From: Phialophora verrucosa
Taxonomy: Eukaryota; Ascomycota; Eurotiomycetes; Chaetothyriales; Herpotrichiellaceae
Assembly (NCBI GenBank): GCA_002099365.1
Contig: MSED01000004.1
Location: forward strand, 2,976,001-3,040,000
Direction of reading: 5' to 3'
Length of the DNA stretch: 64,000 nucleotides
Part shown: piece by piece, positions 1-11,399 of the stretch
How positions within the stretch are numbered: the stretch's first letter is position 1
How the letters are laid out: each line of letters begins with the position of its first letter
The notes under the pieces: generated by a model
What the model was told of the DNA's origin: nothing
Databases searched by the model: none
Seen by the model: only the letters and a program-made list of their open reading frames with translations
Program-made: the position numbers and the translations under genes

Positions 1-594
1 GATACTGACATAACCTAGCTGCTGCCAATCCATTCGGCTTTTGATCTCGCCCATGCATCAAGATGGGAACGTCTGTCTTTAGCGGTCACTGCAAATGTCT
101 CTGTTTATCATTTAGTTCTCTGTCGGAAGCGAGCAGATGGAATGGTGTCGAGGTACGACTGGATTGTTGTCCAAACGTCGTCATAGCGAGCAATGTACTT
201 AGCTTTCTGAGGACCGGAGGCGGCAAGACTCAGAGTACAGAGAGCTCGAAGTGCTTGCAAGTATCAGGTATATATTTGGCGCCAAATTTAATGACATGAG
301 ATTGATTCACCGTGCCGTTCTGTTTCAAAATCTTTAGCAATGTAGATTCGAGCGTGGTCCTCTGGTTGACTCGACCAATCCATCGGTTTACCTATCCTGG
401 CAATCCGCTCATGGGGGCTGCCCGCCGGCCTACCACGGTCGATTCCCGATGCGACTCGCGGCATCAGAAATGAACATGCGGGGAAGGTGACGTGCGCCTT
501 GAACGAGTATAAAAGTATCCAGGTTCTCCCGGTGTTGGATTTGTTACATTGAGCCAGTCTGAGTGGTATCTCTCCCGTCGTTTCATGTGCAACG
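1..594. other. Upstream intergenic region, no gene seen
   Basis: No open frame here resembles a known protein. The frames present on both strands are short and have no recognisable domain. The right end serves as the promoter and 5' leader of the SDR gene that starts at 595; a TATA-like stretch (tataaaa) lies near 509, about 86 bp before that start codon. Confidence 0.5.
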
Positions 595-1473
595 ATGGCA
601 CGCCAATATTCCGGACGACTCGCGGTGATAGCCGGTGGCATCGGTAAGTAAGTCCATCTGCACATCCCACTCGACCCATCTTTGGCCGGCACACTCACAT
701 GGCAATCAGGTGGGCTGGGCTCTACGACGGCCCACCGGCTGCACTCTCAGGGTGCCGAAGTGGTGCTCTTGTATGCTCCCTTCGAGCGAGACCGTGTCCA
801 AGAGACCGTGTCGCGCGTATTCGGCAAGGAGTCACCCGCAGGAGTCTACACGTTTGAGACGGACATCACGTCTGAAGCCTCGGTCAAGGAAGTTTTCAAC
901 CAGATCGGTGGTTTGAAGACGAACGCCGTTCCCAGCATCCTCATCAATGCCGCGGGCTACGTGTCCGTGCAACCGCTCGAAGTGACGTCCGCCGATGAAG
1001 CACTGAACAATTTCCTGCCAAACCTGCTGGGGCCGCTGAACTGCAGCAACGCGTTTTTCCACCTCTATCAACGCCGAGTGTCCGGGTTGAAGGAATCTAG
1101 CGGCGGAGCGCAACCGCCACCAGGCCGCATCGTTTCCATCGCGTCTCAAGCCGCGCATGTGGCGCTGGACGGGCACGGCGCGTATTGCGCCTCCAAGGCC
1201 GGCCTGCTCGGGCTGACGCGGTGTCAGGCCAGCGAATGGGGGCCCAAGGGCATTACGTCCAACACGGTCTCGCCGACAGTGACGTGGACGGCGCTGGCGG
1301 CCAAGGCGTGGGCGGACCAGGAGAAGAAGGCGAAGCATTTGAGTGAGATCCCGACGGGGCGGTTCGCCGTGCCGGACGAGGTCGCTGCCGCGATTGAATT
1401 CCTATGTAGAGATGAGAGTGGTATGATTAACGGGGCTGATGTTCGGGTTGATGGCGGGTTCACGATACGGTAG
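595..1473 (+). CDS. Short-chain dehydrogenase/reductase (SDR)
   Basis: Predicted NAD(P)-dependent cytosolic oxidoreductase of the classical SDR family, 270 aa. Exon 1 is 595-643 and exon 2 is 710-1473, with the 66 bp intron (GTAAGT...CAG) interrupting the cofactor loop. Once spliced, the N-terminus reads AGGIGGLG, the Gly-rich dinucleotide-binding turn (about residues 13-20), which appears only when the first exon is included and so supports the ATG at 595. The catalytic region has SIAS (Ser) and YCASK (Tyr-x3-Lys), followed by a C-terminal INGADVRVDGG segment typical of the family. The active-site surroundings (QAAHVALDGHGAYCASKAG) recall polyol or sugar-alcohol dehydrogenases and xylulose-reductase-like SDRs, but the substrate cannot be assigned. 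It is convergent with the membrane-protein gene to its right. Confidence 0.88.
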
Positions 1474-1762
1474 TCAATTAGTTACTGCATGGAGAGGGAC
1501 GATTTAAGGGGCGCAGATGTGACGGGTCGCTGGGCTGAGTGTTCCCTGTTGTGTGTCGAGCGTCGGCGGGATTGAAGACGTCAATGCCCACGAAAGCAGT
1601 GTGCTCACAATAATCGTTCGGCATAATACCAGGGCGTGCCCCTGGCAGAGGCCATCTTGGGATGCAGTAGAGTGAAGCAGACTATGATTTTGAAGTCGTT
1701 ATCATATCGTAATATCTAAACAGGAACTGATAGTGTCGGAAAGAAGACCTTCACCCCAAGTA

Positions 1763-3865
1763 TCAGTAGTAGTTCTTGCCCTTCTCCAGGTCTTTGACGT
1801 CTTCGGGTCCATCAATCTGTGTCAGCGCGACTCTGCCCACCCTGGCGTCCTCGCCAACATCCGCAATCTTCACTCTCACCAGGTTCATCGCCCTACTCCG
1901 TTCGACTCCGCTAAGCGTACTGCCCCCGTCCGGCAGATGTAAGTGTGGATTATCCCTGGTCAAACTGGACACGAATCCAAAAATGTCCGGCGCGAGGGTA
2001 TGCTTGCGGAGCCAGAACGCGCACGCGGCTGCCAGGAGGAGCACGACGTTGGATACGATGTCCATGGCCAGCCATGGCCACGAGAGCGAGTACTGCGGGT
2101 TGTAGATGGCGCCGTCCATGGCCAGGAACGTGAAGTCCGGGTTATCGTTCAGTGCGATCGACCCTCTCACGGACAGGTCGGTCTGGAAGTCATGCTCGTA
2201 GCGAAGCATCTGCGAAGATCGGAAGTACGTGTTCATGAACCTCGTGATGGCCATGGATATCGGGAACTGCGCCTCGGCCACTGCAGTCGAAAGAGCCGCT
2301 GGGTCGTCGAGTTGATTCTCTTCCAGCTGGTTTTTCAGGTCGACGAGTCCGTTGTCGTTGTCGAAGGTGGAGTAGTCCCCTTCGTGCTGCGGCATGCCAC
2401 ACGCCAGGAGCATCGAGTTGAAGAATGAAGCGGCAAACACGTCCGAGTCGAGCAACGTGCGCGGGGAGGTGGAGATGTGCTTGACACGCGTCGGTTTGCA
2501 GGTGGCGGCTGTGCACAAGGCGTCGATCTGTAGTGTGACATTGGTCATCGTGCAAGTGGAAGTCAGGCTGTGCGTGTCGTTGACCCAGTGCCAGAAGTAG
2601 AGTTCGCGGGGACTGCTGGGGTCGGAAGGCATGGTTGTCATGTTCATGGTCGTGGACAATGCGGCCAGTGCGCCCTGAGGCTTCTCTTTGGTCGAGAGGA
2701 AGGGCACGGTGCAGTTGGCCTGGAAGTTGGACACTTCGTAGTAGAAGGAGCCTACCATCTTCTGAGGCGTCCACGCGTTCGGGTCCGACGTCGAAAGGTT
2801 TCTCCAGTACAGTGACGTCCCGATGGAGGACATGACCGGTTGGTCGGACATGTGTGATATCTTGAGCCAATTGTCGCCGTCGAAATCGAGGTCGCTCCAG
2901 CCGTCCGGGTGGCCGCGAGGGGGTCCGTACCATGGAGTGAGCGTTGCTCCATAGATGTCGGCGCCCTGCACGGACTTCGCACCCTGGACATTTGTCTTCT
3001 GAGTCCCCGCGGTGAAAGAGCTGTACATATGATACCGGGCCGTCATGTCGGTGGTCTTGACGGGCGAGGTGTGTTGTTTGTTGATCTCATCGCCAGTGAA
3101 GGGAGAGATTGCTTTCGAGTCGAGGAACGCAACCAACTGTGTGGTGTGGCTGTCAGAATCGCGGTAGGAATATTCTCTTGTGGTCGCCTGCGATCCTACG
3201 TAATACCAAGACCAGACAAAGATAAGTGCGAGGCCGGTGAAGGTGAATCTCCGGAGTGACCAGATCGCTTTGAGCGTCGCTGTCAAGCTTATCGATGCGT
3301 GCAGTTGCTCGATCTCTCCGATCGTGGCTCCTTTCTCGGCTTTCCACAGGGCGTACCGCCTGACGGTCGTAGAGACGATCACAATGAATATGATGGTAAA
3401 GATGGTGGTGAGTTGGCTGTTGAACTCGATCAGACGGAGGGTGAGTTGGCTGGCCTTGTCGATTGAAGGCCCGACGTGCGTCTTGTCGATTTCATGTGCC
3501 AGGACACAAAGCCCAGCCTTCATGATGAGGATGCATGGAAGTAGGCAAATTATGATATCGACTGTGTCAAGGCATCTCTCGACAACTGGGTCGTTGGTGA
3601 TCGGTTGTGGTTCATGGGGCCACCTCCGCAATTGTGGTTCATTGAATTGTTTATTCGGCGTTCGAGGTGTAGACGGTGCACTTCCGTTCAGGTGGGCGGG
3701 CTGTAGCTCGGAGATCTGAATGTTCATGCCCTTGCGCTCCTTTGGCAATTCATCTGGTAGAGGTTGGACTCCTGCTCTTTGAGGAGCCGCCCTGTGCTGC
3801 CAGTGTTGAAGGACTGACGCGATGGTTGCGCCCGCGCCGCCTGTGAAGCCTGCTGCTTGTTCCAT
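1763..3865 (-). CDS. Fungal multi-pass membrane protein of unknown function
   Basis: Single open frame of 700 aa. It belongs by overall appearance to the large, uncharacterised fungal membrane proteins with a cluster of N-terminal helices, a long extracytosolic middle and a last helix near the C-terminus. Hydrophobic segments lie at about residues 101-122, 152-172 and 207-224. A roughly 370-residue Cys- and Thr-rich central part with several N-x-S/T sites follows, then a helix at about 597-618 with the tail motif RKHTLAPDIFGFVSSLTRDNP, which recurs in this protein type. The start is the first ATG of the frame; the first 45 or so residues are low-complexity, so a later start (Met 47) is possible. 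The function is unknown and no enzyme motif is seen. It is convergent with the upstream SDR gene. Confidence 0.75.
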   Translation of the reverse strand: MEQAAGFTGGAGATIASVLQHWQHRAAPQRAGVQPLPDELPKERKGMNIQISELQPAHLNGSAPSTPRTPNKQFNEPQLRRWPHEPQPITNDPVVERCLDTVDIIICLLPCILIMKAGLCVLAHEIDKTHVGPSIDKASQLTLRLIEFNSQLTTIFTIIFIVIVSTTVRRYALWKAEKGATIGEIEQLHASISLTATLKAIWSLRRFTFTGLALIFVWSWYYVGSQATTREYSYRDSDSHTTQLVAFLDSKAISPFTGDEINKQHTSPVKTTDMTARYHMYSSFTAGTQKTNVQGAKSVQGADIYGATLTPWYGPPRGHPDGWSDLDFDGDNWLKISHMSDQPVMSSIGTSLYWRNLSTSDPNAWTPQKMVGSFYYEVSNFQANCTVPFLSTKEKPQGALAALSTTMNMTTMPSDPSSPRELYFWHWVNDTHSLTSTCTMTNVTLQIDALCTAATCKPTRVKHISTSPRTLLDSDVFAASFFNSMLLACGMPQHEGDYSTFDNDNGLVDLKNQLEENQLDDPAALSTAVAEAQFPISMAITRFMNTYFRSSQMLRYEHDFQTDLSVRGSIALNDNPDFTFLAMDGAIYNPQYSLSWPWLAMDIVSNVVLLLAAACAFWLRKHTLAPDIFGFVSSLTRDNPHLHLPDGGSTLSGVERSRAMNLVRVKIADVGEDARVGRVALTQIDGPEDVKDLEKGKNYY

Positions 3866-6289
3866 CTTTGTAGCAACCGCGACTGCGTACTGGGAGGAGA
3901 AGCTAAAGGAAGAGACTCACCTTCCGACGATCAGCGGAAATACATACTTACCTCGTACTCCCAATGACGGGTGCTCAGCCCGACAACGCGTTCGTACTGT
4001 ACCTTGCTTTCGGCGCCGCCGTGATGTGGTCTTGCTGGCGGGCTCGGATATCTCGCATGGTGATAACAAGCGGAACTTTGCTGTTTGACTATTGAACGTC
4101 TACTCCACCAATCGAGACATGGTGGAGGACGAAGCTTGCGGATGAAGACGACAAGCCTTTCGGAAGCGATGTCCTGTTCTTAGAGCGCTCATAAGGCCCG
4201 TTCCAGGCGCATGTGGCTTGCACGTTCAGCGACGCCACTCTCGTGGCTTCTTTGCCGTATGTCCTTATCGTGGGGACGCGATGCTCGTCTTAGGGCTTGC
4301 ATCGCACACAACCGAGTCGCTTACATCGGAAGCCAGCAATGGCGTGAACAGGGCGATAGCACGAAGGAAGTTTCCTTCAGTATACCATCTCTTGACGAGA
4401 ATGTTACCCGGCACAGAGGCGTACTGCATCCAAATGCACCTTGATCGAGTCTTAAAAGCCAGGCACAGTGGCGAAAGAGTCGAGACCAAATAAGGAGAGG
4501 TGGAAATTAAAGCCACCCAGATTGGCCCCCAGAGCCCCCGTCGCGTCGCCATGTGGTTTTCAGCTTGGCAAGCGTCACGGCAGTGGAGATTTAGAGGCAT
4601 GGCTCCGAACTCGAAGTCCTTGCAAAATTCATCCATTTAACTCGTGGACCTTCTATGATATGAGCGCTGCCGTACACCATTGAAGCCCACTCATGTATTG
4701 ATTCTAGAGGAAGTCCACTATTGCCAAGGCCATATACAAGAGAGCCAAGCCGATAAACAGAAATGTAATTACTAGATATCGCGAGGACACGTCTCAGAGC
4801 TTCCTGCCGCCTCTGAACCAGTCTAACCCGAGGCCGAACCCTTGGTCCCATCCCTTTTCAGTCTTTCTGTCATGGCAGATGCGCCAGAACAGCGAGCCAG
4901 CGTCCGATAAGTCGAGATTGGCCGGCTGAGAATAACAATGCACGGACAGTAAAGTGTACTCACGTCATACAACTGGCGCAAATCCTCCCTGTAAATCTTG
5001 CCGTCCTTCTGCAGGAGAAGCGACGTTGTCCCCCATTCGAAGAAATTTGCACCCCACCCGTATGGATCTGCCGCGCATCTGTGGCCTTTGATCATACTCG
5101 CCAGTTCGCTTAAGCGCAAGGCGCCGTCACCGTCGTTGTCCGATTTGGAGAACAGGTTTCCAAAGAGTTGTGGGATGAAGTGTCCTGAGAGTCGTAGATG
5201 CCGCTGTCGGAGCCGTGCTGGAGATCAATAATGTCAGTCTTGCTGCGAGTGCAACAACCAGTCAGTCCAGCAAGCCGCGTCGGGTAGGAGAAGTTCAGGT
5301 TAACCGGTGGATCTGCTGTTGGCGTTGAGGGCGTCGTGCCGTCTATGTGGAGGCAGTTGATGGCAGTCAGTCGATCGTTTCCAGAAGAAATGGTTCTGCT
5401 GCTGGCAACTTCTGCGTAACCACTGTGTGATCCGATCCGCCAATCTCTGACTCGTCTGTTTCGATCGGAGGTGGATCGAAGGTTTAGAGTCAAGTCGGGC
5501 AAACCAGGTACGATGTGGGAGAATCGATTGATGCTAGCCTTTCGCACTTCGTAGTGCGCAGTTGTAAGGCGAACTATATGCCAGTGCAACAGCCCAAGTG
5601 ATGTTCGGTGCCATGAAGGGCATGACCGTTGATTCCGGTAGAAAGGGTCCGAGATATCATTGCTCAGAAACCAGAGCACATATAGAAGGTAAGAGCAAAG
5701 GGTGATGTCGCTAAGCCGGACTGGCAGGAATGAATTCAGTAGCAGCAACCCCTCGCGTCGGGTGGTTCGCGGGCAATTGTGGGATAGTACAAAGTGCTAT
5801 GCAGTCACCCCGATCGTGTGCTCCTATGTAGGAGTCCTTGACATTGGGCTTCTCTATGACGTTGAGAAGTGTCCGCATGTGCAACTCAAAGGAGAGCTCC
5901 CGGACTGATGTAGGCTTATCGGAAGCGCCAGGGCTCCTTCTATTGCAGTGGTCGTCCCTACTTTTCATCTCGGACGGATCTTGGTCCCCATACAAGATAT
6001 CAAAGGCTTAAGGATTATGATTCAAGCCTCAGTTTGTAACTCAGTATATGTAAAACAAAGATCTCCAAGTCACGGAGAAATCTACATACTATCGGATGAA
6101 TAATATATTTGTCCACGCCATAGAAGAATGCCGTTTAGTCAGCGGCATTCTCGACACCTACTACTGTGTCCCCTTACTGGGTGCCTATCTCGTAGTCCCG
6201 CCCCATCTTCGACGTGACCTTGTCCCATCTGCGACCATCACCATAACCATCATCATCACCGACACTTATGTCAAGTATTAGGCAACATA
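3866..6289. other. Gene-poor intergenic stretch
   Basis: About 2.4 kb without a supportable gene. The longest frame (5110-5748, minus) is a composition-poor frame with no domain, and the remaining frames are short. The left end (3866-4140) holds the promoter of the membrane-protein gene. No repeat or transposon could be recognised by eye. Confidence 0.45.
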
Positions 6290-6295
6290 GCGTAG

Positions 6296-6830
6296 GTGAC
6301 AGATCCCGCGAGTGGCATTTGCCTTGCTGTCACTACGGTCTTCTTGTCCAAAGGTGCCAGAGTCTTTGGAGTCGAAATCTCGGAGAAATACATTGAATCG
6401 GCTCTCTCGTTGCTGAAATCGCAAGGCTTCGACCCCAGTACCTATGCTTTCCACCATGCCGATGTGGCAGACGAGGAGGCGATGATTGTATTCGTGGACA
6501 ACCATGTCAAGGACGGCGGAGGCCTTGATATTGTGGTTCTTAACGCTGGATTGGAGCTCTGTTACCGATCTCCCCTGACGACGGTTGCGGAACACGACAG
6601 AACTTTGCCGGTCAACGCCTGTGGGCGTGGTTGCCCCCTTCCATACTTCCACCATCTTTTCGCTACTTTGAGCTGCGAATGAAGTTAACTGGAACTGATA
6701 GCCACTGGTGTTTTGTCCAGCGACCCCCCCATGGACGCCATAGCCGGAGACGTCTCCCCGAATGTCCAGGATGCACGAGAGGATGGCTTCATCAGATAAT
6801 GCGGCAAATAAAGTCATACTTTCGGCGACT
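6296..6830 (+). pseudogene. Decayed short-chain dehydrogenase (SDR) remnant
   Basis: A frame from 6296 to 6682 translates to a recognisable SDR Rossmann half: VTDPASGICLA, then SKGARVFGVEISE, then FHHADVADEEA, then GLDIVVLNAGLE. The cofactor turn TGxxxGxG has become TDxxxGxC, losing two of its glycines. The NNAG motif has become LNAG. The following helix (EHDRTLPVN) runs into unrelated sequence and a stop. Further downstream, another frame shows what looks like the C-terminal end (PMDAIAGDVS). No YxxxK active site was found between the two. The gene is therefore probably dead through substitutions, frameshift and an internal deletion. An upstream first exon joined through an AG just before 6296 is possible but was not found. 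Confidence 0.6.
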
Positions 6831-7792
6831 CGTCTCGGCAACTACCCCGGATTTGACCCCGGATTAGCCCTGCCGAAGCTCAATCTCGTGTTGGGTTCTC
6901 CATCCTCCCAGGGAGCAATGGCAGTAGTAGTGTAAGTCAAAACAGACATATGACTTGCCCAGGGTACTGATCAGTGCTCCACAATCCACCTGGCTAAGAG
7001 GCCATTAGAGTCCCAGAATCCCAGAACACTTGCCCCGGTCCGCATGTTCAGAAGGGTCCCCGGCAATCTGCTTCACCTGAAATCCGGCTTTTCAGGAGCC
7101 GTAATGGAGTGCCCGCTTTACCGCCGGCTCGGAGGCCACGGCGCCAAGGTGCCAAGGTGTGTTGCCGTGAGCCCCAGCCGACCTAGGGAGTCATGACCGC
7201 CCGGTAGTAGCATTTGTGAAGCCGTGAAAGCTGTACATTGGTCTTCTACAGCTCTACGGCATCAATTTAGTATCCGATTGAGGCGCCTCGATGGCACCGG
7301 GACACTTCACACCTAAGGCTCAGCTCGCTTAAGACCCTTTTGCTGGTGTGGGATTCCCGCAATATCCACCATGTCAAAATTCAACGTAGGCGGTCCAATC
7401 AAGCCGGCATTGAGTGTAAGCCCGCTGTTTGCGACTTGAGGCAGAAGCTCTGTAGGACATGTTCAGAAGAATGTAAAGCTTGAAAGTGCTGGCCTTGATA
7501 TCGAAGAACCAAACTTCGTCAATTGATTTCATTCGAAACAACGACCATGATATTTCCAATCTGGGGTTGGAATTCCATCTGCCCATCACCATAGGCATGC
7601 CTGAAAAGGTATACTGAATGGAGGCTCAATATGCCACGGTACCCACGATATTGCCTTTCTTCGTTCGACGCTACTCCAATTGGGAGATTCCAGGCCACAA
7701 CAACCCTCGCGTTCCCTTTTTATGGACACCACTTTCTCCTCTCCCACATCTTTCAACCTCCGGAGCGTCAAAACCCCTGCGGCGAAGTATGT
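6831..7792. other. Intergenic region, no gene seen
   Basis: About 960 bp with no frame showing a known domain. The right end lies immediately downstream of the stop codon of the minus-strand MFS gene and would contain its 3' untranslated region. Confidence 0.4.
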
Positions 7793-9672
7793 TCACAAGG
7801 TGTATCTGAAGTCAGGCGCACCTTCAATGATTCTGGTGCCCCTATCAGCCTGCCGGTTGGCACGCCAAAGTAAAGGCATCATGATCAATGTGATAGCCAT
7901 TGGCAAGGCAATAGAAGCCATGGTTGCAATGATACCAGGGATGTAATTTGGGGTGTCCTAGAAGTAGGTTAGATACACGAGCAAGTGAAGAGTCGTCCAG
8001 TGCTTTCGGACGACGAACCTGCTGTCGGAATACTAGAGCGGAGAACACGCCGCCAACGCCGCCTAGCATTACTCGTATAGCCGCAGCTACTGCGCGTTTC
8101 CCATCAGTACGCATGTTGTTCGCCATCCAAGCCAAACTGGCGGCTGCCAATGCGTTGCCACCGATTTGGCCAAAAAAGACACCAGTATATCGACCGCCAG
8201 AGTTCGTACACCAGCCCACCATGGCAAGGCCCACGATGGCGGACACTGATGCTCCGATGACGAAGGCACCTCTGCATTTCAGTCTGTCGGCAAGGTAGGA
8301 GGAGCCGATGGCGACAATGGCGGAGATGAACGCCGGGGGCGCCGTCAACAGAAAAGACGCTTCTTGGGAAAATCCCATGCCGCGCCGTAGGATGATAGGA
8401 AGGAAGAAGGTGTAGCTGTAGTTCGAGGTGCAGGCCGAAAAGTGGCTCGAAGCGCTGGACTCAGATTCAGCACCCGGCATGAAGTGCCAAAGAGGTGGAA
8501 TATCCTCGTCAAACTTACATTGCCCATACACGCCAGTCTGTAAAGGTTTCGCGGATGACTTTCCAGTTGACCTTTTCGGTATACTCGCCTCGATCAGCGA
8601 TGAGTCGAGTAATGACCATCGTCTTCTCTTCGAGCGACAGGAACTTGTTTCGTTTGGAGTCGGGGAAATCGACCAAGACAATGAAGACAAGGACTGCGAC
8701 ACACAAGGTCAAGCAGCCTTCGATGATGAAAATCCACTTCCAGCCACCCACTTCGGGGTTTTTAGCGATCTGAGTCAGACCATACGCGAGAATATTCCCA
8801 AAGCCGGATAGAAACATCCCTATCATGGCAAAAATGGCAATCCTAATCTGGTGAGATTCTAAAAGTATTCAATGCTCGCGGTTGCGCCGACTAACCTGAG
8901 CTGGACTTCATATCTAGGGTACCAACAACCACACAGGTAGACCGCGCCCGGATAGATACCCTGAGAAGAAGGAAGTCAGCGTTGGAGAACATAGACCGAC
9001 AGATCCAAAAGAAATTGAGCATACCGCTTCCAGGAGACCCAGAACGACCCTGCCCCCTGCCAATGTCTGCCAATTTTTGGCGAAACCTAGGCCGATGCAA
9101 ACGGCTCCCCAGCATACAGCGAGGAAAGCCATCCAGTTTGGCGCGCCGAGTTTCTTAATCAAAATATTGCTCGGAAGTTCCATGACCACATATCCGATAT
9201 AGAAGACCAGGACTATCGATGAGGTTAGATTGGCCGCTTGCACTGTGCTCGATTTGTTGCTGAGATCCACTTACTGACAACGGATGCATGCGTGCCTTGA
9301 TCAAGACCAGTGGCCTCATCGAGTCCAGCGATACGCGCTCCGCCTAGATTGCCTCTGTCGATAAGAGAAATGGCGTGAAGCAGCCCAAGAACGGGGACGA
9401 GTCGGAGATCGATTTTCTGGCTTCGATACGTGTTAGCAGATCGATAGACTTGTCTGCCCCAAAAAGGTAAAAAGGGATGGGAAAAATTACATTATTCTTC
9501 TGAGACTGACCGGGTCGGTCTCTTGTTCCGCGTGTATGGTAACCACATGTTCTTCTGCCTTTTCCTCCATAAGATCGACGTGGCCGGGCTTATGAGTGCT
9601 GGAGAGACTGTCGACTTCATGGGTTGAGTCAGTGCCCGGCTCTGCGCGAGAAGTTAGGAAGATGTTCCTCAT
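7793..9672 (-). CDS. MFS transporter, allantoate permease (anion:cation symporter) type
   Basis: Predicted plasma-membrane carrier for a small organic anion, in the Dal5/allantoate-permease group of the major facilitator superfamily. It has about six exons. The first (9672-9511) encodes a hydrophilic N-terminus, the second (9416-9275) carries KIDLRLVPVLGLLH and the DRGNLGGARIAGL motif, the third starts at 9242 (VFYIGYVVMELPSNILIKK), and the next gives EAGIYPGAVYL. Later exons encode GWKWIFIIEG, WRVWAI and the second six-helix half, and the last ends in GAPDFRYTL followed by TGA. Every join keeps the frame, with no stop or missing helix, so the gene looks intact. The motif EAG-x-YPGAVYL and the central WKWIFIIEG are hallmarks of this subfamily. 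The substrate is not assignable. The neighbouring genes are pseudogenes, so there is no clear cluster partner. Confidence 0.87.
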
Positions 9673-11399
9673 GGTGATCGTGGCAAGTGTTGAGCTTTAG
9701 AAGACGGTAAAGAAGGTCAACTTCTTCTCACTTGTGCAGGTCCACCTCCATGGATCCGACAAGTCGTCGCGGTTGCTGGGTCTTTATATTAGGCTCTGCC
9801 CCGAGCGATTCCTCGAATCCGGCTATAAACCCCAGACTCTCGCCCTCCGCACCACTCGAACTCGTGTGGAGAGCCGTTGTGAAGCCGAATTCTCGGTAAG
9901 GAGGCTCCAACCCGGCTGTTACTGTGTGCCGAATGCCTGGGCGCCCAGAAATTTGATTTTGCAGGCCTCAAAAGTCAAGTCTCAAAAATGATGGGATGCC
10001 TCGGTATTGATGTCCGAATCGCCTAGATAACCTCCTCGCTTATCCTCCCGAGATCGGGTCCACATTGTCGAGGCTTCCTTCAATTATGAGCAATGCTCTG
10101 AGGAGGGAGGTTTGTGCTGTCTACCTCACTTATCACTATACTGTTGGTGACCGTTCTGGGCCAATGACTCTGGCAAAGGGAATTACCCGGTATTGATACG
10201 TTAGACACCTCCTCTTTCGCAACGGTGACTCCAAGAGGCATTTCTGCATTGGTGTCGCGATTGCCAAGGCACATTCGGCGACTCACCTTTGCCATGGGGA
10301 TCTGTGGTGTCCAAAGTCCGTCCGTCGGAGTCTTTGAGACAAGGGCTCATACCTCTAGCCGATCTCAAATGGGGCCTTTGGCCCAGAGACACGTGCCCGG
10401 CTGACCTGGGGACGAACCCTTTTTCTTTACTCTTGACATTCTCGATCTCTTCCGATGTCCCTGATCTCGACCTTAACGGGCCCTCGCTCGTTATCATAGG
10501 CGCATTTGTGGGTCAGCAAAGAGGTGTGGCATTTGAGCCCTTGGGGTTGCTCCAGGGCAGGTTGTGCCGGGGTGGGGAGCCTTGCACATGGATGCGTAAT
10601 ACCATATTGGCACAAAGCATTGACATTAGCTAAGGAAAGAGGGGAGACCTACTCAGGACGAAGGAGGGAGTGTAATCGGCGTCCTACTTACGGAATCGTC
10701 GGGAGCGGCGAGTGGTCGACCACGCCCCAAAAGGGCGCGACCTGCCTGGAGCACTTCCACAAGCCCGAGGCGCCTTTTGTTCGGCCATGCCATGGGCCCT
10801 CGTACCTCTCTGCGGACTAGCGTCGGAGCGTCGATTCATATTCCCTCCTTTGCATGTTGGCAGGAAGTGTCGATGTCATTCAATTCAAGTGGAAAAGAGG
10901 AACATGCTCCATGTCAGGGAATGTTCTTCCCTCAAGCCAGTTGAAGATAGCTTATGGCTGGTTTAGAGGCGAAGTTAGGTGATTGCCATTTCCCACTTGT
11001 GTCAGACTCAACGACGGCGAGGTTCAAGTAGCTCGGTTTCGAAGGCTAGAGACAAGTCTCGATCGATCAGGTGGGGTTCGTCATTGTTGATAGTAAGGAG
11101 TGAGATGATTGTTGCAACGTAGGGAGGGGTTTGGTTATCATCGCCTATGAAAAGAGAGTGAGAGGGAAAGCTATCTACTTGGTGCCAAGGCCAAGGAATT
11201 CCGTCCCCACGACGGGTGAGTCACGGGTGCAGTCTCACCCGGGCTCGCGGGAGGCCGGGTGAGCACAGGGCGGCATCACCCTCGCCTAGTAGGGGGTGAG
11301 TCCGGGCAGATTTTCCAACCTTTGGCTATATCAGTCTGCATTGGAGGCTATGGGAGTCGGTTCAGATCATGCCATTCTCTGGCTTCTGGCATTTTAATT
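9673..11399. other. Intergenic region with a hairpin-like inverted repeat
   Basis: About 1.7 kb without a recognisable gene; several frames of 80-115 codons near 10.2-10.8 kb have no domain and unlikely composition. The left end is the promoter of the MFS gene. A GC-rich segment near 11.21-11.31 kb is unusual in carrying several GGGTGAG/CTCACCC copies and is listed separately. Confidence 0.4.
11234..11263. repeat. Perfect 9-bp inverted repeat CTCACCCGG / CCGGGTGAG
   Basis: CTCACCCGG at 11234-11242 and its exact reverse complement at 11255-11263 are separated by a 12-nt GC-rich spacer. Further GGGTGAG(TC) copies flank it at about 11214 and 11296. This could be a binding site for a dimeric regulator or a transcript hairpin. 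No gene start is clearly linked to it: the nearest coding-like sequence is the decayed carrier on the minus strand, whose 3' side faces it. Confidence 0.5.

Noticed and set aside
288..698. 136-codon minus-strand frame at the left edge
   Set aside because: No recognisable features, and it overlaps the promoter and first exon of the SDR gene.
5110..5748. 212-codon minus-strand frame
   Set aside because: Low-quality composition with scattered residues and no family, so not supportable as a gene without transcript evidence.
10201..10966. Cluster of 80-115 codon frames on both strands
   Set aside because: Mutually overlapping, no domain, no splice pattern.
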